A stretch of DNA of 64,000 nucleotides from the NCBI RefSeq assembly GCF_900102695.1, contig NZ_FMVW01000002.1, forward strand, positions 62,001 through 126,000. Reading direction: 5' to 3'. Shown in pieces: positions 29,478-38,223 of this stretch; position 1 is the first letter of the stretch, and the number at the start of each line of letters is the position of its first letter. The notes under the pieces are model-generated. The model was not told the origin of the DNA. It worked only from the letters and a program-made list of their open reading frames with translations, and made no database searches. The DNA is from Afifella marina DSM 2698. Lineage in GTDB: Bacteria > Pseudomonadota > Alphaproteobacteria > Rhizobiales > Afifellaceae. The position numbers and the translations under genes are program-made.

Positions 29478-30518
29478 TCAGGCGTACTTCAAAATGCTCA
29501 AGTTCATGATCTGAGTTGTCAGTGCGTAGGACATCTCGATCTGTGTCGTGAGCGTATCGAAGCGAACTTTCGCTTCGGCCGGATCGACATTCTCCAGTGA
29601 CTGAATGCCCTTGGAGATGAGATCCTTTTCGGCTGTCATCCTCTCGGTCGCCGCTGTCACACGTTGCTGTGTGAAGCCAATAGCGCTTTGCATGTCGGTG
29701 AGCTGAGGCAGAGCACTGCCGATCAGCTGACGGGCCTTGTCGACGACGACCTGGATGGTTTCCGGTCCAAGTTCTGTCGTTCCGACTTCGGCTACCATCG
29801 TATAGGCCATGGCGAGGTTGCGCAGAGCTTGCGTGTTGCCGTTCACAGAGGTGGTCAGCTCCTCGTGGGGAGAGATCCGGCTCGTGATGTTGGTGTCGGA
29901 GGCGTTCGACCAGACGGTTCCCCATGACGGATCGTCGAAAAGTGCCGCGAAGTCACCGTCGAGGAAAGTCTCCATGTCGCTGGGGCTGATGCCAGAGACT
30001 GCGGTGTCGCTTTGCGTGAAGCCGAAGAAACTCGCAAAAGCTCCATCGACCGCAGCCTTCGGACCCCCAGTTGCGTAATCGTTGAAAGGTGCCGCGCCGG
30101 TGTTGATGCCGGAAAAGAGGTACTGCCCGTCGGCGGCCGTGTTGCCGAGCGAGATAAGCCCGGAGAGCGCGGCTTTCGCTGAGGCCTGAAACTCTTCGGA
30201 GGCAACATAGGGATCTGACACCGACACGAAGACCGCGAGGGTCTTGTTCGCCGTGTCCGCGATCCCATCCATTGAGATCTGCGTGCGTTGCAGCTGAGAA
30301 GAGAGAAGGCCGTTGGTCGAGATGAAGGATTCCGCCTGCGTAAAATCGTGGCGGAACGACAGCGTCCGTGTTGTCGAATAACCGAGCGTCAGCCCGACAT
30401 CGGCGTGCCGGCTCGTCGCCATCTCGACGCCCGCCTTTGCGAGCTCGGACTGCATGCGCGGAACGCTCGACCGCAGGTTGTTGGCGAGAGCGTACGTGGA
30501 GACGAAGGTCGTTTTCAT
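29478..30518 (-). CDS. flgL: Hook-filament junction protein FlgL
   Basis: A 346-residue flagellin-like protein with conserved helical termini: N-terminal VSTYALANNLRSSVPRMQSEL and C-terminal FTQQRVTAATERMTAEK ... LTTQIEMSYALTTQIMNLSILKYA. It forms the second junction layer between hook and filament. It lies 4 bp after flgK in the same operon, in the order flgE-flgK-flgL-flaF-flbT-flgD seen in Agrobacterium and Sinorhizobium. Confidence 0.95.
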   Translation of the reverse strand: MKTTFVSTYALANNLRSSVPRMQSELAKAGVEMATSRHADVGLTLGYSTTRTLSFRHDFTQAESFISTNGLLSSQLQRTQISMDGIADTANKTLAVFVSVSDPYVASEEFQASAKAALSGLISLGNTAADGQYLFSGINTGAAPFNDYATGGPKAAVDGAFASFFGFTQSDTAVSGISPSDMETFLDGDFAALFDDPSWGTVWSNASDTNITSRISPHEELTTSVNGNTQALRNLAMAYTMVAEVGTTELGPETIQVVVDKARQLIGSALPQLTDMQSAIGFTQQRVTAATERMTAEKDLISKGIQSLENVDPAEAKVRFDTLTTQIEMSYALTTQIMNLSILKYA

Positions 30519-30522
30519 GGCG

Positions 30523-31989
30523 TCAGCGCGCGTTCATGAGCAGAGTTTCGAAGAGCTCGTTGATCACCGACAGAACCTTGGCGGATGCGGCGTAGCTTTG
30601 TTCCAGCTGCAGCTGCAGTGCATATTCGTCGTCGAGATTGACCCCAGTCGCGTTGGAAAGCGCGTCGGAGCTGTGAGCAACGAGTGTGTTCTGGTATTCC
30701 ACCTCGGCCGTTGCCGCCTGGCGCCGACCCTCGAGCCAGCCCGAGGAGGACGTGGTGAAATCTATCAGGCTCTGGCTGTCCTCGAGCTGCGTTGAAGGAT
30801 CGAAGCCGCGTGCCGTGCCCATACCGGTCACGAGCGCGTCGAGCCGATCGGAGAAGGCGGCCGCGCCGGTCGAATTGTAAGCGTAGGCCGCCCCGTTGAC
30901 GCCACCGTCGCGCAACCGCGACAATGCTCCTCCCTGCAAGGGGTCGATAGCCGCGTTGACAGTAATCGAAGCGGCGAGGCCGGATACCGACGTCCCGCTT
31001 GCCGGAACTCCGGGACCGCCAGGATACGTGAAAAGCCCGGCTTGATCGGGAGCGCCGCCCCCGGTTTGATCGGATTCCGCAAACACCTCGATGAGGCCGC
31101 GAGCAACTTCGTCGAGCTGGTTTTGATAGGTGAGGGCGACGTCGTCGCGCAATGTCGTGAGACCGACGAGCGCGCCGCTGTTCAACGGCATCGTCGCGGT
31201 CGGGCCGGTGACCGGCACACCGTCGACGAAGACCGCATTGCCGGGCGTGCCAGCCGTCAGGGCCGGCGAGGCAGCAAAGGTGACGCTCCGGGCCGTCGTC
31301 TCGAACAAGGTGGCGCCACTATCGGTATAGAGCACCATGTCGTTATTGCCGCGGGTGACGGCCGAGACGCCCATCTGCTCGGAGATTTGAGCGAGCACGG
31401 CATCGCGCTTGTCGAGCGGATCGGTGACGTCGGCCCCTGCGAAAGAGCCCTGGACGACGAGGTTGTTCAGCGTCTCGAACTTGTCGAGAAGGCTGTTGAG
31501 GTTGCTCACCGCGTTGGCGATATCGGCGTCGGCGTCCTGACGGACCTCGGCGATCGTCTCCGCGGCTGAATGGAGCTTCGTTGTCAGCGCGTTGGCACGC
31601 GTGACGACATTCTGCGAGAGAATGGAATCGTCCGGCCGGTTGGCATATTCCTGCAGCGTGACTTGCAGCTGGCTGAGCTGCGCGGCCGGCGAATACTCAG
31701 ATTTCGGATCGCCGATTGTCGCCGACAGCCGGTTGAGGCCGGCGACGAGAGCATCTTCGCTCGCGGCGCGTGATGTCGCGCCGAGCATGGTTGTATAGAG
31801 CGCACGGTCTGTGGCGCGGGTCGTTGTCACGACGCGCACGGCGCCGTCTGGCGTCGTTATCGACGGCGCCAACTTGCGTGAATAGGTCGGGTCGCCCGCC
31901 CCGGAGACATTCTTGGCAGAGACCGAAATCTGTGCCGCGGTTGCCTGCAAGGAGGAACGCGCCGTCGTCAGCGCGGCCTGAAGGCTCAT
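30523..31989 (-). CDS. flgK: Hook-associated protein FlgK
   Basis: A 488-residue first hook-filament junction protein. The N-terminus (LTTARSSLQATAAQISVSAKNVSGAGDPTYSRK, residues about 7-39) shows the rod/hook-family amphipathic helix with a variant of the ANxxTPGY loop. The C-terminal GVNLDDEYALQLQLEQSYAASAKVLSVINELFETLL is diagnostic. It is translated 34 bp after flgE. Confidence 0.95.
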   Translation of the reverse strand: MSLQAALTTARSSLQATAAQISVSAKNVSGAGDPTYSRKLAPSITTPDGAVRVVTTTRATDRALYTTMLGATSRAASEDALVAGLNRLSATIGDPKSEYSPAAQLSQLQVTLQEYANRPDDSILSQNVVTRANALTTKLHSAAETIAEVRQDADADIANAVSNLNSLLDKFETLNNLVVQGSFAGADVTDPLDKRDAVLAQISEQMGVSAVTRGNNDMVLYTDSGATLFETTARSVTFAASPALTAGTPGNAVFVDGVPVTGPTATMPLNSGALVGLTTLRDDVALTYQNQLDEVARGLIEVFAESDQTGGGAPDQAGLFTYPGGPGVPASGTSVSGLAASITVNAAIDPLQGGALSRLRDGGVNGAAYAYNSTGAAAFSDRLDALVTGMGTARGFDPSTQLEDSQSLIDFTTSSSGWLEGRRQAATAEVEYQNTLVAHSSDALSNATGVNLDDEYALQLQLEQSYAASAKVLSVINELFETLLMNAR

Positions 31990-32023
31990 GGCTAAACTGC
32001 CCTTTCAGTGGGAGAGGACGCGC

Positions 32024-33280
32024 TTAGCGCTTGAGGTTCATCAGGACGTCCAGAAGCTCTGAGCCTGTCTGGAAGACCTTGGAATTGGCCGAATAATCCC
32101 GCTGGGCGACGATCATGTCGGTGAGCTCGGAAGCCATATCGACATTCGATTGCTCAAGCGCTCCGGAGACGATTGCGCCGCGTGATCCTTCCGTCGGGAA
32201 GCCGACCTCGATCGCGCCCGATTCCAGCGTCACCGAAAAGACGTTGCCGGAGAGGGCTTCGAGCTTGTCCGGGCTCGGCACGTCGGCCAGCGGCAGGCGG
32301 AAGGCCGGGGTCATCGCGCCATTGGTGTAATTGGCGTAGACCGTCCCGTCCTCGGAGATCGTCACATCCTTGATCGTCGCCGGCGCATTGCCGTTGACGG
32401 TGGCCGTCATCGGTATGTAATCCGCGGCAAGATGCGTGGTGCCCGTGAGATCGAGCGTGATCGCTTCACCGCCCGGCACGGTCAGTGCGATTTCAGCTGG
32501 TGTGCTCGTCAGGGCCCCGGCGTCGTCGAAGGTGACCGTCTGGGTCGACAACGCGGGCGATGCGTAGGGAAAGCCACCGTCGGTGGCGCCGGCGTGATCG
32601 TAGACCGTGTATGCCCATTCCGCCGGGCTGTCGCTCGTCTTCGACATGTAGATGTCGAGCGTCACTTCGTTGCCGACCTTGTCGAAGACGGTAATAGACG
32701 ACTTGGCGGTATAGGCTGAATCCGCCGCATTGGCGGACGGCAGGTTGCCTGTCACGACCTCTGCGCTGTCGGGCAGATTGACCTTGAAGACGCCGCTGGT
32801 GGTCGGATTGGCGGTCATGTTCATGCCGCCGAAATTGACGGGCTGAAGTCCCGTGAGTCCGTTCAGGACAACACTCGGATCGCCACCGCTGATATCGTAG
32901 CCCATCAGCGTGTAGCCGGCCGTGTTGACGAGATTGCCGGTGTTGCCGTCGAGGGTGAAGGCGCCTGCCCGGGTCAGATACGGATTGCCGTTCGGGTCGT
33001 TGACCACGAAGAAGCCATTGCCCTGGACGGCGAGGTCGGTGTTCGACGTCGTATAGGTCAGCGGTCCGCGATCGCTGATGGCATGACGGATGTCCGTCTT
33101 CACCGCACCCGGATTGTAACTGCCTTTGCCGCTGTTCAGGAGCAGCGATGAGAACTGGGTGTCAGCGCGTTTGTAACCGATCGTACCACTGTTGGCGATA
33201 TTGTCGGAGACCGTGCCGAGCAGATTCGATTGCGCGTTCATCCCCGAAACGCCCGTGCGGAGCATCCCATAGAGGCTCAT
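32024..33280 (-). CDS. flgE: Flagellar hook protein FlgE
   Basis: A 418-residue hook subunit. It starts MSLYGMLRTGVSGMNAQSNLLG and continues NSGTIGYKRADTQFSSLL, and ends with the family helix SELTDMIVAQRDYSANSKVFQTGSELLDVLM. The ATG at 33280 is preceded by AAGGA at 8 nt; the frame runs seven codons upstream without a ribosome site. It is the first gene of the minus-strand hook/junction operon, and a promoter element is seen at 33316-33343. Confidence 0.96.
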   Translation of the reverse strand: MSLYGMLRTGVSGMNAQSNLLGTVSDNIANSGTIGYKRADTQFSSLLLNSGKGSYNPGAVKTDIRHAISDRGPLTYTTSNTDLAVQGNGFFVVNDPNGNPYLTRAGAFTLDGNTGNLVNTAGYTLMGYDISGGDPSVVLNGLTGLQPVNFGGMNMTANPTTSGVFKVNLPDSAEVVTGNLPSANAADSAYTAKSSITVFDKVGNEVTLDIYMSKTSDSPAEWAYTVYDHAGATDGGFPYASPALSTQTVTFDDAGALTSTPAEIALTVPGGEAITLDLTGTTHLAADYIPMTATVNGNAPATIKDVTISEDGTVYANYTNGAMTPAFRLPLADVPSPDKLEALSGNVFSVTLESGAIEVGFPTEGSRGAIVSGALEQSNVDMASELTDMIVAQRDYSANSKVFQTGSELLDVLMNLKR

Positions 33281-33315
33281 CAGCTTAATCCTTTTCCTCA
33301 ACCCTTGTGTGGCCT

Positions 33316-33343
33316 GTTTGGCCCGGTGAGCTTGCGTGAAGCT
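33316..33343 (-). promoter_or_regulatory. Putative flagellar promoter of the flgE operon
   Basis: On the minus strand: AGCTTCACGCAAGCT, 7 nt, CCAAAC, ending about 35 bp before the flgE ATG. The 15-mer is identical to the one before flagellin; the -10-like box is the weakest of the set. Confidence 0.55.
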
Positions 33344-33354
33344 GTCGGTGGCGC

Positions 33355-34677
33355 CTACTGACGCAACAAGACAGCGAGGTCTGCGAAGGCGTCCTGGGCA
33401 AGCGGGCTCGAGGGGTCCTGACGCAGCGCATCATAGACGCGCGGCACGAGCTGAACGGCCCGGTCGAGCTCAGCATCGGCACCCTGGTGGTAGCCGCCCA
33501 TGAGCCTCAAATCGCGTGTGTCTTCGAAACGAGAGATCAAGGTGCGCAGCTTGCGCACCAATTCGCGCTGGTCGGACGTCCAAACGATCTGCGCCAGTCG
33601 CGAAATCGATCCGAGCACGTTGATGGCCGGGTAGCGGCCTTGATCGGCAATGGAACGATCGAGCACGATATGACCGTCCAGCGTGCCGCGGATGGCATCG
33701 GCAACAGGATCATTATGGTCGTCACCGTCGATCAGGACGGCGAAGATGCCGGTGATCGATCCGGCTCCTTCCTCGCCAGGGCCGGCTCGCTCCAAAAGCT
33801 TCGGCAGATCGGAAAAGACGCTGGGCGCATAGCCCCGCGCCACCGCCGGTTCGCCCGCAGCGAGCGCGATGTCGCGTGCCGCATGCGCGTAACGGGTGAC
33901 AGAATCGACGATAAGCAGGACGGAATCGCCCTGGTCCCGAAAGTACTCGGCGATCGCCATGGCCGAGAGCGGGGCGAGGCGGCGCATCATCGGGCCTTCG
34001 TCGCCGGTCGCCACGACCGTCACGGCGCGGGCACGATTGCCATTGAGCGCGCCTTCGATGAATTCCCGAACTTCACGGCCGCGCTCGCCGACCAACGCCA
34101 CGACGACCGTGTCGAAGCCGTGAGAATGCGCAATCATCGACAGAAGCGTGGACTTGCCGACGCCAGAGCCGGCGAAAATGCCGATGCGTTGTCCTTCGCA
34201 GATCGGCGTGAAGATATCGATGGCGCGCACGCCCGTCGTCAGAGGCCTGTGCAAGCGCGCGCGGGTCATTGCTGGTGGCGGTTCGGCGTCGACATTCATC
34301 ATGCGCTCGCCGTGGGCGAGGGGGCCGAGACCGTCCACCGGCTCGCCCATGGCATTGATGACGCGGCCTTTCCATTCGTCGCGGGGGGCGAGGCCGATCG
34401 CGCCGATACGATGCGCCTCGGTGCCTATGCCAAAGGGCATCCGTGTCTCGAAGGGTTTGACGATCACGTCACGCCCGTCGATGCGGACAACTTCGCCAAG
34501 CGCGTTCATTTTGTCCCAAGAAAAACGCACTCGCTCGCCGAGTCGCACGAATGGGGAAAGACCGGCGACGCGACAGTAAGTCGGCGCCACCTCCGTCACG
34601 AGACCGCCCACGCGCACGGGCGGGATTTCGACCGCTGCACTGTCGATCGCGGATTTGAGACGCGCGAGAGCGGTCAT
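33355..34677 (-). CDS. fliI: Flagellar type III export ATPase FliI
   Basis: A 440-residue ATPase related to F1-beta. Walker A GIFAGSGVGKSTLL, catalytic Glu in VALVGERGREVREF and Walker B SVLLIVDSVTRYA are visible. It energises export and is regulated by FliH (53148) and FliJ (24672). It lies downstream of flgF and 74 bp before flgE, which has its own promoter element. Confidence 0.97.
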   Translation of the reverse strand: MTALARLKSAIDSAAVEIPPVRVGGLVTEVAPTYCRVAGLSPFVRLGERVRFSWDKMNALGEVVRIDGRDVIVKPFETRMPFGIGTEAHRIGAIGLAPRDEWKGRVINAMGEPVDGLGPLAHGERMMNVDAEPPPAMTRARLHRPLTTGVRAIDIFTPICEGQRIGIFAGSGVGKSTLLSMIAHSHGFDTVVVALVGERGREVREFIEGALNGNRARAVTVVATGDEGPMMRRLAPLSAMAIAEYFRDQGDSVLLIVDSVTRYAHAARDIALAAGEPAVARGYAPSVFSDLPKLLERAGPGEEGAGSITGIFAVLIDGDDHNDPVADAIRGTLDGHIVLDRSIADQGRYPAINVLGSISRLAQIVWTSDQRELVRKLRTLISRFEDTRDLRLMGGYHQGADAELDRAVQLVPRVYDALRQDPSSPLAQDAFADLAVLLRQ

Positions 34678-34719
34678 TCAGCCATCCCCCCGATGTCGGA
34701 TCTTCTATTTTCTGATGGA

Positions 34720-35442
34720 TCAGGACGGGCCGAGAGAGCGGATTGCCTCTTGCTGCGTGGATTCGCTCTTCTCCACGGCCGAAGCCGCACTATCGAAGGC
34801 GCGTTGCAGCATGATCAGCTTGCTGATCTCGGAGATCGGATTGACGTTGGCGCCTTCGACGTAGCCCTGACGCAGGCCATTGACGGTCATATCCTCAACG
34901 GGCTGCGCCGCTTCGCTCGGGATTACCCCGGAGTTTTCATAGCGGCTGAGCTTGGCAGTTTCGGGGATCGAGAAAAGCCCGATTGCGCCAACCTGGTTGC
35001 CGCCTTGGGAAATGGTGCCATCCCCCGCGATCGATATCTCGCTGCCGCGCGGATCGAGAAGAATGCCAGCTTCGCCGGGATCGAGAACGGGATAGCCGGC
35101 GGTGCTCAGGAGCTCGCCGGTTGCCGTCATCTGCAGACGACCGTCGCGCGTGTAGACGGTGCCGTCTGGGGTCGAAAGCGCCAGCCAACCATCTCCTTGT
35201 ACCGCAACGTCGAGAGAGTTGCCCGTGTAGGAGACGGAGCCGGGATTGCGTGAAATATAGGTGTCGCCGGGTGACGAGAAGGCGACCTTGTCGGTGCCTG
35301 CCCGCGTCATCACAGCGTCGAATTTCACCTCTTCTGCGCGAAAGCCCGCCGTGTTCATGTTGGCGACGTTGTTGGCGATCGTCGTCAGGCGGCGGTCGAG
35401 CGCCACCTGTGCGGAGAGTGCGACGTAGGTGCTTGTCGGCAT
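34720..35442 (-). CDS. flgF: Flagellar proximal rod protein FlgF
   Basis: A 240-residue rod protein of the FlgF/FlgG class: TYVALSAQVALDRRLTTIANNVANMNTAGFRAEEV at the N-terminus and QGYVEGANVNPISEISKLIMLQRAFDSAASAVEKSE at the C-terminus. FlgG is separately encoded at 42600 with closer similarity to distal-rod FlgG, so FlgF is the better call here. It starts 3 bp after the DUF1217 gene. Confidence 0.93.
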   Translation of the reverse strand: MPTSTYVALSAQVALDRRLTTIANNVANMNTAGFRAEEVKFDAVMTRAGTDKVAFSSPGDTYISRNPGSVSYTGNSLDVAVQGDGWLALSTPDGTVYTRDGRLQMTATGELLSTAGYPVLDPGEAGILLDPRGSEISIAGDGTISQGGNQVGAIGLFSIPETAKLSRYENSGVIPSEAAQPVEDMTVNGLRQGYVEGANVNPISEISKLIMLQRAFDSAASAVEKSESTQQEAIRSLGPS

Positions 35443-35445
35443 GTC

Positions 35446-36225
35446 TCAGGTTCCGCCGTGCTTCAACTGGTTCAAAGTCAGGAGGAGATCGGCGCTGACC
35501 GATGTCGAGCGGCTGTTGGAAAAGAGATTGAGGATCGGATCCGCCGTCACGTTTTCGGTTGCGTCCCACATGATGGTGAAACGCTGGATGAGCTTGGCGA
35601 GTTTTTCCGGATCCTGCAGGTCAGCGATGTCCATCCGCTGCTCGACGGCCTTTGCCTGTTTTTCGATATCGGCGTTGGCCATTTCGGCGGGAAAGCCGAA
35701 GGTCGTTTTGATAACGGCCCACAGCGCATCATCTGCGAGGAGCCCATAGGCCGACTTCACCTCGGGCGCGGCACGCTCGAAATACAATGCGAGGCGGACG
35801 CCCTCGTTGTCGTCGCCGGCCCTCTCTTCGAGCGTCTGGCGGGTATAGAGATCGACAACGCCCTGCTGCGCCTCTTTCGCGGCGGTGGTCGTTTCGCCGT
35901 TCTCCGTGAAGTTGAAAACGGTTGCCAATTCCACGAAACGATCGTCCGACATGCGATTGGCAAAGCTCTTCGGATCGCTCACGCCCTCTTCCAGGACCTT
36001 GCGAATTAAGCCCTTTGCGTAAGCCATATCTTCAAGGCCGAAGGCCTTCATCGCGTAGTTGTAAACGCGATCGTTGTCGAAGAAGTCGTCGATCGATTTG
36101 ATCGTGCCGATATTGGCGAGGTAGTAGTTGGTTTCGCGCGTCACGATCCGGTCGCTGGAGACACGGCTCAGAGACTTGTCCATATCGCCGGAGATGCGCT
36201 GATAGCTGAGAGATGTCGAGATCAT
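35446..36225 (-). CDS. DUF1217 flagellar-locus protein
   Basis: A 259-residue soluble, mainly helical protein with the DUF1217 signature TNYYLANIGTIKSIDDFFDNDRVYNYAMKAFGLEDMAYAKG (starting at about residue 33). The family is found between flgF and motA in Rhizobiales flagellar clusters and has no assigned biochemical role. It is the first gene of the DUF1217-flgF-fliI unit, with a promoter element at 36250-36277, and is divergent from motA. Being first in an operon with the rod gene suggests an early assembly role; that is inference. Confidence 0.88.
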   Translation of the reverse strand: MISTSLSYQRISGDMDKSLSRVSSDRIVTRETNYYLANIGTIKSIDDFFDNDRVYNYAMKAFGLEDMAYAKGLIRKVLEEGVSDPKSFANRMSDDRFVELATVFNFTENGETTTAAKEAQQGVVDLYTRQTLEERAGDDNEGVRLALYFERAAPEVKSAYGLLADDALWAVIKTTFGFPAEMANADIEKQAKAVEQRMDIADLQDPEKLAKLIQRFTIMWDATENVTADPILNLFSNSRSTSVSADLLLTLNQLKHGGT

Positions 36226-36249
36226 TGCGGCCTCACAATCGAGATGAGG

Positions 36250-36277
36250 CTCTAGGTCGCCAAGCTTGCGCGAGACT
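36250..36277 (-). promoter_or_regulatory. Putative flagellar promoter of the DUF1217-flgF-fliI operon
   Basis: On the minus strand: AGTCTCGCGCAAGCT, 7 nt, CTAGAG. The -10-like box ends 24 bp before the ATG. Confidence 0.6.
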
Positions 36278-36335
36278 GGCTTTCTCCTGCCGCTGCCAGC
36301 TGCTTGGCGATACGGCCGACGCTGCCGAACGCTCC

Positions 36336-36363
36336 AGCTTCACGCAAGCCAAATCGAACAGTG
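36336..36363 (+). promoter_or_regulatory. Putative flagellar promoter of the motA operon
   Basis: AGCTTCACGCAAGCC, 7 nt, ACAGTG. The upstream half is nearly perfect and the -10-like box is poor. If it is a promoter, transcription starts downstream of the GTG at 36361, which supports the TTG start of motA at 36400. Confidence 0.5.
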
Positions 36364-36399
36364 AGGGCTGCGAACGAAACCACTTCATGGAGCAGGCTC

Positions 36400-37290
36400 T
36401 TGGCTATCCTACTCGGCTTGGTGATCGGCATCGGCTCGATGCTCGGCGGCTTCATGGCTATGGGCGGCCATGTGGGTGTCATCTGGCAGCCCTTCGAATA
36501 CGTGATCATCGTCGGAATCGCGCTTGGCACTTTCATCATCGCCAACCCGATGGCGATCATCAAAGATGCCGGGGCGGGTATCTTCGAGGCAATGAAGGGC
36601 ACGGCGCCGAAGCGGAACGATTATCTGAGCATTCTGAGTCTGCTTTTTGCGTTGATGCGAGATCTCAGGACGCGACCTCGCAACGAGGTCGAAGCTCATA
36701 TCGACGATCCGGCGAATTCGGTGCTGTTTCAGCACTTTCCGACGATCCTGAAGGATAAAGAGCTCACTGCTTATATCTGTGACTACGTTCGCCTGATCAT
36801 TATCGGCAATGCGCGCTCGCACGAGATCGAGGGGCTGATGGAGCAGGAGATCTCGACGATCAAGAAGCACAAGCTGAAGTCTGCCGGAGCATTGGGGACG
36901 GTCGCCGAAGCGCTTCCGGCGATCGGTATCTGCGCCGCTGTCTTGGGTATCGTGAAGGCGATGGGCGCTATTGATCAGTCACCGGAGATTCTCGGCCACT
37001 ATATCGCCTCGGCGCTGATCGGAACGTTCATCGGTATTTTTCTTTCCTACGCAGTGCTTTCCCCCCTGGCGGGGAAGATCAAGATTTTGCGTGAAAAGCA
37101 GTGCCAGCCGTTTGTCATAGTCAAGCAGACGCTCATTGCCTTCATGAATGGTGCGCTGCCCCAGGTCGCGCTCGAGCATGGCCGCAAGACGATTTCTTCC
37201 AAAGAGCGCCCGACCATCGACGAGGTCGAAAACGAGGCGATTTCCAACACACCGAGCTCATCGGCAGCTCCCATGCAGCAGGCGGCCTGA
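36400..37290 (+). CDS. motA: Flagellar stator protein MotA
   Basis: A 296-residue stator subunit with four membrane helices, the cytoplasmic loop with charged residues (MRDLRTRPRNEVEAHIDD) and two conserved prolines (ALPAIGICAAVLGIV and LSPLAGKI) used in torque generation. I choose the TTG at 36400: TGGAG lies at 36388-36392, and the resulting N-terminus MAILLGLVIGIGSMLGGFMAMGG aligns end to end with known MotA (E. coli begins MLILLGYLVVLG and has 295 residues). Longer in-frame starts (GTG 36361, ATG 36304) add a polar N-terminal tail absent from the family. It is first in motA-fliM-fliN-fliG-flhB. Confidence 0.93.
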   Translation: MAILLGLVIGIGSMLGGFMAMGGHVGVIWQPFEYVIIVGIALGTFIIANPMAIIKDAGAGIFEAMKGTAPKRNDYLSILSLLFALMRDLRTRPRNEVEAHIDDPANSVLFQHFPTILKDKELTAYICDYVRLIIIGNARSHEIEGLMEQEISTIKKHKLKSAGALGTVAEALPAIGICAAVLGIVKAMGAIDQSPEILGHYIASALIGTFIGIFLSYAVLSPLAGKIKILREKQCQPFVIVKQTLIAFMNGALPQVALEHGRKTISSKERPTIDEVENEAISNTPSSSAAPMQQAA

Positions 37291-37293
37291 TCC

Positions 37294-38223
37294 ATGTCCG
37301 AACCACAAAAAGGCACTGACATCCGTGACATGCTGCTCGATGCAGCAGGTCTGTCGGTCGATAAGCTGCCGATGCTGCAGATTATCTTTGACCGCATGGC
37401 CACCTTCTGTGCCGACAGCTTGCGCACGCTGGCCGCGTCTCAGGCCTATTACTCGCTGAGCCATGTGGAGAGCGGGCGTATCGGCGACATCCTAGAGATG
37501 TACGAAGCGAATGCCGTTGCCGGTATCTTTCATGCGCCGACCTGGGACAATCACATCATCGTCGGTTTCGATCGGGATTTCATCTTCTCGATGGTGGAAG
37601 TGCTTTTTGGAGCCGATGGTTCGGAACCGCCTTTCGACGACGAGCGCAACTTCTCCACGATCGAAAACCGTATCGCACAGATGCTCTTCGAGCAGGCGGG
37701 CAAGGCACTGCAAGCGTCTTTCGCGCTCGTCTCAGACACACCGTTCAAATTTGAACGGCAGGAAACCCGCATGGACTTCGCCGTCATCGGGCGGCGCAAC
37801 AACATGGCGGTGGCGGCGAAGTTTCTGCTGCAGGCCCTCGGGCGCGGCGGTGAGATGTTCGTGATCATCCCGCAATCGGCACTTACGCCGATGCGGCAGG
37901 TGTTGTCGCGCGTGATTTCCGGCGAATCGAATGCCGGTGATCCCAATTGGTCGCGTCAAATTCGTACTGAGGTGAAGAAGGCGAGTGTGCCTCTCCGGGC
38001 TGTGCTCGAAGAGCGCAGCATCATGCTCGACGAAGTCGCTCACTTTAAGGTGGGCCAGGTGCTGGAACTGCAGGCTACGCCCGCAAGTCGGGTCAAGCTC
38101 GAGGCGAATGAGCAGCCGCTCTTTTGGTGTCAGCTTGGCCAGACGGAAGGCTCGTACAAGCTCCGTGTGGAAGAGGTCTTTGATCCCGAGAAGGAGTTCA
38201 TCAATGACCTTCTTTCTAGCTGA
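37294..38223 (+). CDS. fliM: Flagellar motor switch protein FliM
   Basis: A 309-residue C-ring protein. A middle CheC-like domain includes LEMYEANAVAGIFHAPTWDNHIIVGFDRDFIFSMVEVLFGADG (about 68-110), followed by a C-terminal SpoA domain (VPLRAVLEERSIMLDEVAHFKVGQVLEL). The N-terminus lacks the LSQ.EIDALL CheY-binding motif of enteric FliM, as in other Rhizobiales, so CheY docking must differ. It starts 3 bp after motA. Confidence 0.94.
   Translation: MSEPQKGTDIRDMLLDAAGLSVDKLPMLQIIFDRMATFCADSLRTLAASQAYYSLSHVESGRIGDILEMYEANAVAGIFHAPTWDNHIIVGFDRDFIFSMVEVLFGADGSEPPFDDERNFSTIENRIAQMLFEQAGKALQASFALVSDTPFKFERQETRMDFAVIGRRNNMAVAAKFLLQALGRGGEMFVIIPQSALTPMRQVLSRVISGESNAGDPNWSRQIRTEVKKASVPLRAVLEERSIMLDEVAHFKVGQVLELQATPASRVKLEANEQPLFWCQLGQTEGSYKLRVEEVFDPEKEFINDLLSS

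Larger units (their letters stand above)
36226..36399. promoter_or_regulatory. Divergent promoter region between the DUF1217 operon and motA
   Basis: 174 bp separating the leftward and rightward flagellar halves. It holds one promoter-like element on each strand (36250-36277 minus, 36336-36363 plus), with their 15-mers about 58 bp apart, so one regulator could control both directions. Confidence 0.6.

Noticed and set aside
33487-35253. Long open frame (588 codons) opposite fliI and flgF
   Set aside because: Antisense to two clear flagellar genes and crosses their junction without any start signals.
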